A stretch of 8,382 bases of DNA from Firmicutes bacterium HGW-Firmicutes-10. GTDB taxonomy: Bacteria; Bacillota_I; Bacilli_A; Erysipelotrichales; Erysipelotrichaceae. Both the position numbers and the translations under genes were made by a program. This document shows, one piece after another, positions 6,094 through 8,382 of this stretch (the first letter of the stretch is position 1; the number at the start of each line of letters is the position of its first letter). Under the pieces are notes generated by a model, which was not told where the DNA came from, did no database searches, and was given only the letters and a program-made list of their open reading frames with translations. The DNA lies in assembly GCA_002841605.1 (NCBI GenBank), contig PHAF01000083.1, forward strand, positions 1 through 8,382, given 5' to 3'.

Positions 6094-6783
6094 ATGACTT
6101 GTCAAACTTGTTTACAAAGCCATCCGAAAGGAAGTACCTGTATGCGCCGGGTACCGCTTTTTATGCCGCTTACCGCTGAAGAAATGATTGAGGTTCAACG
6201 GTTGATCGTTCAAAGAGAGTACAAAAAGGGTGAGTTTATCATTCATCCGCTCAAAGTCATGCAATGCCTGTTTATTATCAATAAAGGGAAAGTTAAAGTG
6301 ATCCGCCCTAACAGTGACGGAAAAGAGCAGATTTTGTATGTGCTGACCGTCGGAGAATTTTTTGGGGAACAAGCTTTGTTTGGCAAGATATCGGATGACA
6401 TCATCGTGGAAGCCTTAGAAGACAGCGGTATATGCACCATCTCTAAAGCACAGTTTCAAGAACTTTTACAAAAAATGCCGCAAATTGCCTTAAAAATGAT
6501 CGAGGTCATGTCGGTCCGCCTATCAAAAATGGAAGAGTTGGTAGAAAGTCTGGGGATCAACTCAGTAGATAAAAGAGTGTTTGATCTGATTGAAGAATTC
6601 TCCTTGAAATTCGGCCGGAAAACCGAGCAAGGCATACTGATTCAACTGCCACTTAGTCGCGAAGAAATGGCCAATCACTTAGGTATCACGCGTGAAACCA
6701 TCAGTCGCAAGTTGGCTAAATATCAGGACGAAGGCAGAATTAAGCTGATCGGACATAAGCAAATCTTACTTATCCGTAAATAA
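6094..6783 (+). CDS. Crp/Fnr-family regulator with FNR-like cysteines and recognition helix
   Basis: The 229-residue protein has an N-terminal Cys cluster (C3, C6, C16: CX2CX9C) and a cyclic-nucleotide-binding-type beta roll (about 21-125). A long dimerisation helix follows (about 129-155), then a winged helix (about 158-229). C114 in LEDSGICTISKAQF lines up with E. coli FNR Cys122 (LETSMVCEIPFETL). The four Cys could therefore ligate a 4Fe-4S cluster, although FNR has CX2CX5C. The recognition helix LGITRETISRKLAKYQ (196-211) has E201, S204 and R205, matching FNR E209, S212 and R213, while R200 is where CRP has R180. The start is fixed by GGAGGG at 6083-6088. It precedes a DUF1858/DUF438 unit and is divergent from the E2-like gene; either could be a target. 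Oxygen or NO sensing is inferred; a disulfide switch or haem is also possible. Confidence 0.92.
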   Translation: MTCQTCLQSHPKGSTCMRRVPLFMPLTAEEMIEVQRLIVQREYKKGEFIIHPLKVMQCLFIINKGKVKVIRPNSDGKEQILYVLTVGEFFGEQALFGKISDDIIVEALEDSGICTISKAQFQELLQKMPQIALKMIEVMSVRLSKMEELVESLGINSVDKRVFDLIEEFSLKFGRKTEQGILIQLPLSREEMANHLGITRETISRKLAKYQDEGRIKLIGHKQILLIRK

Positions 6784-6819
6784 TGTGACTTTTTTTGCTT
6801 TAAGTCACATTTTCTTTTA
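6782..6819 (+). terminator. Intrinsic terminator after the FNR-like gene
   Basis: AATGTGACTT (6782-6791) pairs perfectly with AAGTCACATT (6802-6811) over a 10-nt T-rich loop. TTCTTTTA follows. The left arm begins inside the stop codon of the regulator gene. The arms contain TGTGA and TCACA, as CRP half-sites do, but they are too far apart for a CRP dimer site. Confidence 0.75.
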
Positions 6820-6830
6820 CTCTGAAAACC

Positions 6831-6851
6831 TATAATGAGACTGTAAAGGAG
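6831..6851 (+). promoter_or_regulatory. Candidate -10 and ribosome binding site of the DUF1858-DUF438 unit
   Basis: A perfect TATAAT lies at 6831-6836 without a convincing -35, since CATTTT or nearby bases sit at the 16-18 bp distance. This fits an activator-dependent promoter. AAAGGAG (6845-6851) is placed 7 nt before the GTG start at 6859. Transcription from this -10 would begin around 6843, just ahead of the ribosome binding site. Confidence 0.5.
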
Positions 6852-6858
6852 TGTTTAT

Positions 6859-7089
6859 GTGAATACAATATCTTCGGAAGATACGATTTATAGGATTTGT
6901 AACGCGTACCCCCAAGTCATCGATTTGTTGTATGATTTTGGTTTTACTCAAATCAAGCAACCAATGATGATTCAAACAGTGGGACGATATATGACATTGA
7001 AGAAAGGCTGCGAAATGCGCGGCTTTGATTATGAAGAATTAGTGATATTATTGCTATCGCAAGGATTGCAAATGGAGGAATCAATATGA
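6859..7089 (+). CDS. DUF1858 domain protein
   Basis: The 76-residue protein starts with GTG, chosen because AAAGGAG at 6845-6851 is at the right distance. The overlapping ATG at 6857 runs straight into TGA. The sequence fits DUF1858 (PF08984): TIYRICNAYPQVIDLLYDFGF (9-29), then a GRYMTLKKGCEMRGFDYEELV segment (42-62). These small domains resemble the N-terminal domain of the ScdA/RIC family of di-iron repair proteins, and often occur beside DUF438-hemerythrin proteins. A single Cys (51) is present; the Gly-Cys signature seen in other DUF1858 members after the GF motif is absent here. The stop overlaps the next start (ATGA, 7086-7089), so the two proteins are probably made together and may interact. 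Its biochemical role is not established. Confidence 0.85.
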   Translation: MNTISSEDTIYRICNAYPQVIDLLYDFGFTQIKQPMMIQTVGRYMTLKKGCEMRGFDYEELVILLLSQGLQMEESI

Positions 7090-8267
7090 GCGAAATCATC
7101 AACAACCGACAAGAAAAATTAAAAGAGCTGATATTAAAATTGCACGACGGAGCAAACCTGGAAGCTGTAAAAGCGGAATTCAAAGAACATTTTGAGTCTG
7201 TAAGTACCGCAGAGATTTCAGCGATGGAGCGTTCCCTGGTTGAAGAAGGCATGGCACCAGCTGAAATTCAGCGGTTGTGCGATGTTCATGCATCACTATT
7301 TGAAGGGTCAATCGAACAGATTCACCACACTTCAAAGCCGGAACATACACCGGGACATCCGGTTTACACGTTCCGTTTGGAAAATATCAAAATCAAGAAG
7401 TTGATTGAAAGAGAAATCCTTCCACTGCTTGAAACTGATTTCGCGCGTGATGAACTGTTTGCATTGATCGGTCGATTACTGGAAATCGATAAACATTATG
7501 CCCGCAAAGAGAATGTGGTATTCCCATATATGGAGAAACATGGAATCACGGCTCCACCGAAAGTAATGTGGGGAGTTGATGATGAAATACGAAATGACTT
7601 GAAAGGATTATTGAGATTTTCGCAGAAATGGACCCAGGAAGAGTTGGTCAAAAATGTGATCGCTGCTACCAAGAAAGTCTTGGATATGATTTCAAAAGAA
7701 GAAAACATCCTGTTTCCAATGATTCTTGATACATTTAGCGAAGCGGAATGGGCAACCATCTTTGCTCAGTCCAAAGAGTTTGAAACCTCGTGGGTCGTCA
7801 ATCCACCGGCTTATCTTCCTCAGTTGGTCATAGAAGAAAAGGAAGAGTCCATCATTCAATCCGGGTCTGTACCGCTTTCTGCCGGAGCACTGACGTATGA
7901 AGAAACAAATGCAATTTTCAACACCGTACCATTCGATATGACATTTGTCGGTGCGGATGACAAAGTAAAATTTTTCACACAAGGGAAAGAACGGGTATTT
8001 TCACGCCCTCTCTCAGTCATCGGCAGGGAAGTTAAAAACTGTCATCCTCCCCAAAGTGTTCATATCGTTGAGAAAATCGTCGAGGATTTGCGTTCAGGTA
8101 AAAAAGAGCACGAGGATTTCTGGATCAATTTCAAAGGAATGTTTGTTCACATTCGCTATTATGCGGTCCGCAATGAAAAAGGTGAGTACTTAGGCACATT
8201 GGAAGTAACCCAAGACATTGCTCCGATTCGCGCACTGGATGGCGAAAAACGACTGATGGATGAATAA
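7086..8267 (+). CDS. DUF438-hemerythrin-PAS protein
   Basis: The 393-residue protein has three parts. DUF438 (about 11-78) is helical. A hemerythrin-like HHE domain (about 85-235) contains HPV (H91), KHYARKENVVFPYMEKHG (136-153, with H137, E142 and H152) and KEENILFPM (204-212); these His and Glu residues are candidate di-iron ligands. A PAS domain (about 271-385) includes MTFVGADDKVKFFTQG and CHPPQSVHIVEKI (319-331). The family is common in anaerobic bacteria and is of unknown function. Related di-iron hemerythrins bind O2 or NO, or repair iron centres. GGAGGA (7074-7079) precedes the ATG, which overlaps the DUF1858 stop. No output domain is present, so it may act as a cytoplasmic sensor, carrier or repair protein. 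Position after an FNR-like regulator supports a redox or NO role, by inference. Confidence 0.92.
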   Translation: MSEIINNRQEKLKELILKLHDGANLEAVKAEFKEHFESVSTAEISAMERSLVEEGMAPAEIQRLCDVHASLFEGSIEQIHHTSKPEHTPGHPVYTFRLENIKIKKLIEREILPLLETDFARDELFALIGRLLEIDKHYARKENVVFPYMEKHGITAPPKVMWGVDDEIRNDLKGLLRFSQKWTQEELVKNVIAATKKVLDMISKEENILFPMILDTFSEAEWATIFAQSKEFETSWVVNPPAYLPQLVIEEKEESIIQSGSVPLSAGALTYEETNAIFNTVPFDMTFVGADDKVKFFTQGKERVFSRPLSVIGREVKNCHPPQSVHIVEKIVEDLRSGKKEHEDFWINFKGMFVHIRYYAVRNEKGEYLGTLEVTQDIAPIRALDGEKRLMDE

Positions 8268-8302
8268 AGAAGCCGCTAGGCTTCTTCAGACTGTAGACAA
8301 AT

Positions 8303-8346
8303 ACGGGGTTAAAAATTCATTTGAATTTCTAACTCCGTTTTTCTTT
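8303..8346 (+). terminator. Strong intrinsic terminator ending the DUF1858-DUF438 unit
   Basis: The arms at 8303-8319 and 8322-8338 can pair over 17 positions with one G-U pair and one A/C mismatch; the innermost pairs must open to form the loop. TTTTTCTTT follows from 8338. A shorter hairpin lies upstream at 8267-8286 (AAGAAGCC, loop GCTA, GGCTTCTT) directly after the stop codon. It has no T tract on this strand and may protect the 3' end or terminate minus-strand transcription. Confidence 0.85.
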
Positions 8347-8382
8347 GGGAAAACAATGAAGAAATAAGATTCCATAGATAGT

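Noticed and set aside
6784..6809. CRP-type operator TGTGA...TCACA
   Set aside because: The spacer is 16 nt, not 6, and the sequence forms a good terminator right after a stop codon.
6953..7252. Open frame of 99 codons on the minus strand across the DUF1858/DUF438 junction
   Set aside because: Both plus-strand genes have good ribosome binding sites and recognisable domains; the antisense product is unrecognisable.
8267..8286. Hairpin after the DUF438 gene as the main terminator
   Set aside because: It is a perfect 8-bp stem but lacks a T tract on the plus strand; the hairpin at 8303-8338 is longer and followed by TTTTTCTTT.
1..8382. Mobile element, phage, CRISPR or toxin-antitoxin content
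   Set aside because: No transposase, integrase, regularly spaced repeats, terminal inverted repeats or toxin-like pair was seen; all genes fit ordinary chromosomal families.

Overview
The window looks like chromosomal DNA from a member of the Bacillota (Firmicutes), probably an anaerobe or facultative anaerobe. It is moderately AT-rich, has strong AGGAGG-type ribosome binding sites and intrinsic terminators, and uses TGA as a stop. Its families (DUF1576, DUF1858, DUF438, a small DUF2680-like secreted protein) are typical of clostridia and relatives. I cannot name the genus. No rRNA, tRNA, CRISPR array, insertion sequence or phage gene was seen. Coding density is high, and no gene-free stretch exceeds about 160 bases.

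Region 1 (1-2517, +): three genes joined by ATGA start/stop overlaps. They are a DUF1576 membrane protein cut by the left edge, a 115-residue unknown that resembles a worn-down GHKL ATPase fold, and hflX, the ribosome-associated GTPase. A bidirectional hairpin terminator separates hflX from the convergent gene that follows.

Region 2 (2515-5229): a small secreted protein on the minus strand is divergent from an OmpR-family response regulator and its membrane histidine kinase. The intergenic region is the best find in the window. It holds two outward-facing promoters built alike: GTCAT-type direct repeats 11 bp apart, then exactly 10 nt, then TAAACT. One set faces each gene. I infer that the regulator binds both, giving autoregulation and co-expression of the secreted protein. 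The layout recalls cpxP-cpxRA, and the secreted protein carries an LTxxQ-type motif.

Region 3 (5197-6093): a stand-alone acyltransferase-fold protein related to the catalytic domain of 2-oxoacid dehydrogenase E2 lies on the minus strand. It has Glu where the catalytic His of the HxxxDG motif should be. It shares a bidirectional terminator with the kinase gene and is divergent from the next regulator.

Region 4 (6094-8346, +): an FNR-like regulator with three N-terminal cysteines plus a fourth aligned with E. coli FNR Cys122 is followed by a terminator. A two-gene unit comes next: a DUF1858 protein and a DUF438-hemerythrin-PAS protein. This may be a redox, oxygen or nitric oxide response cassette, which is inference from family and context. 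A long hairpin with a T tract closes the region, and the last ~35 bases show nothing recognisable.
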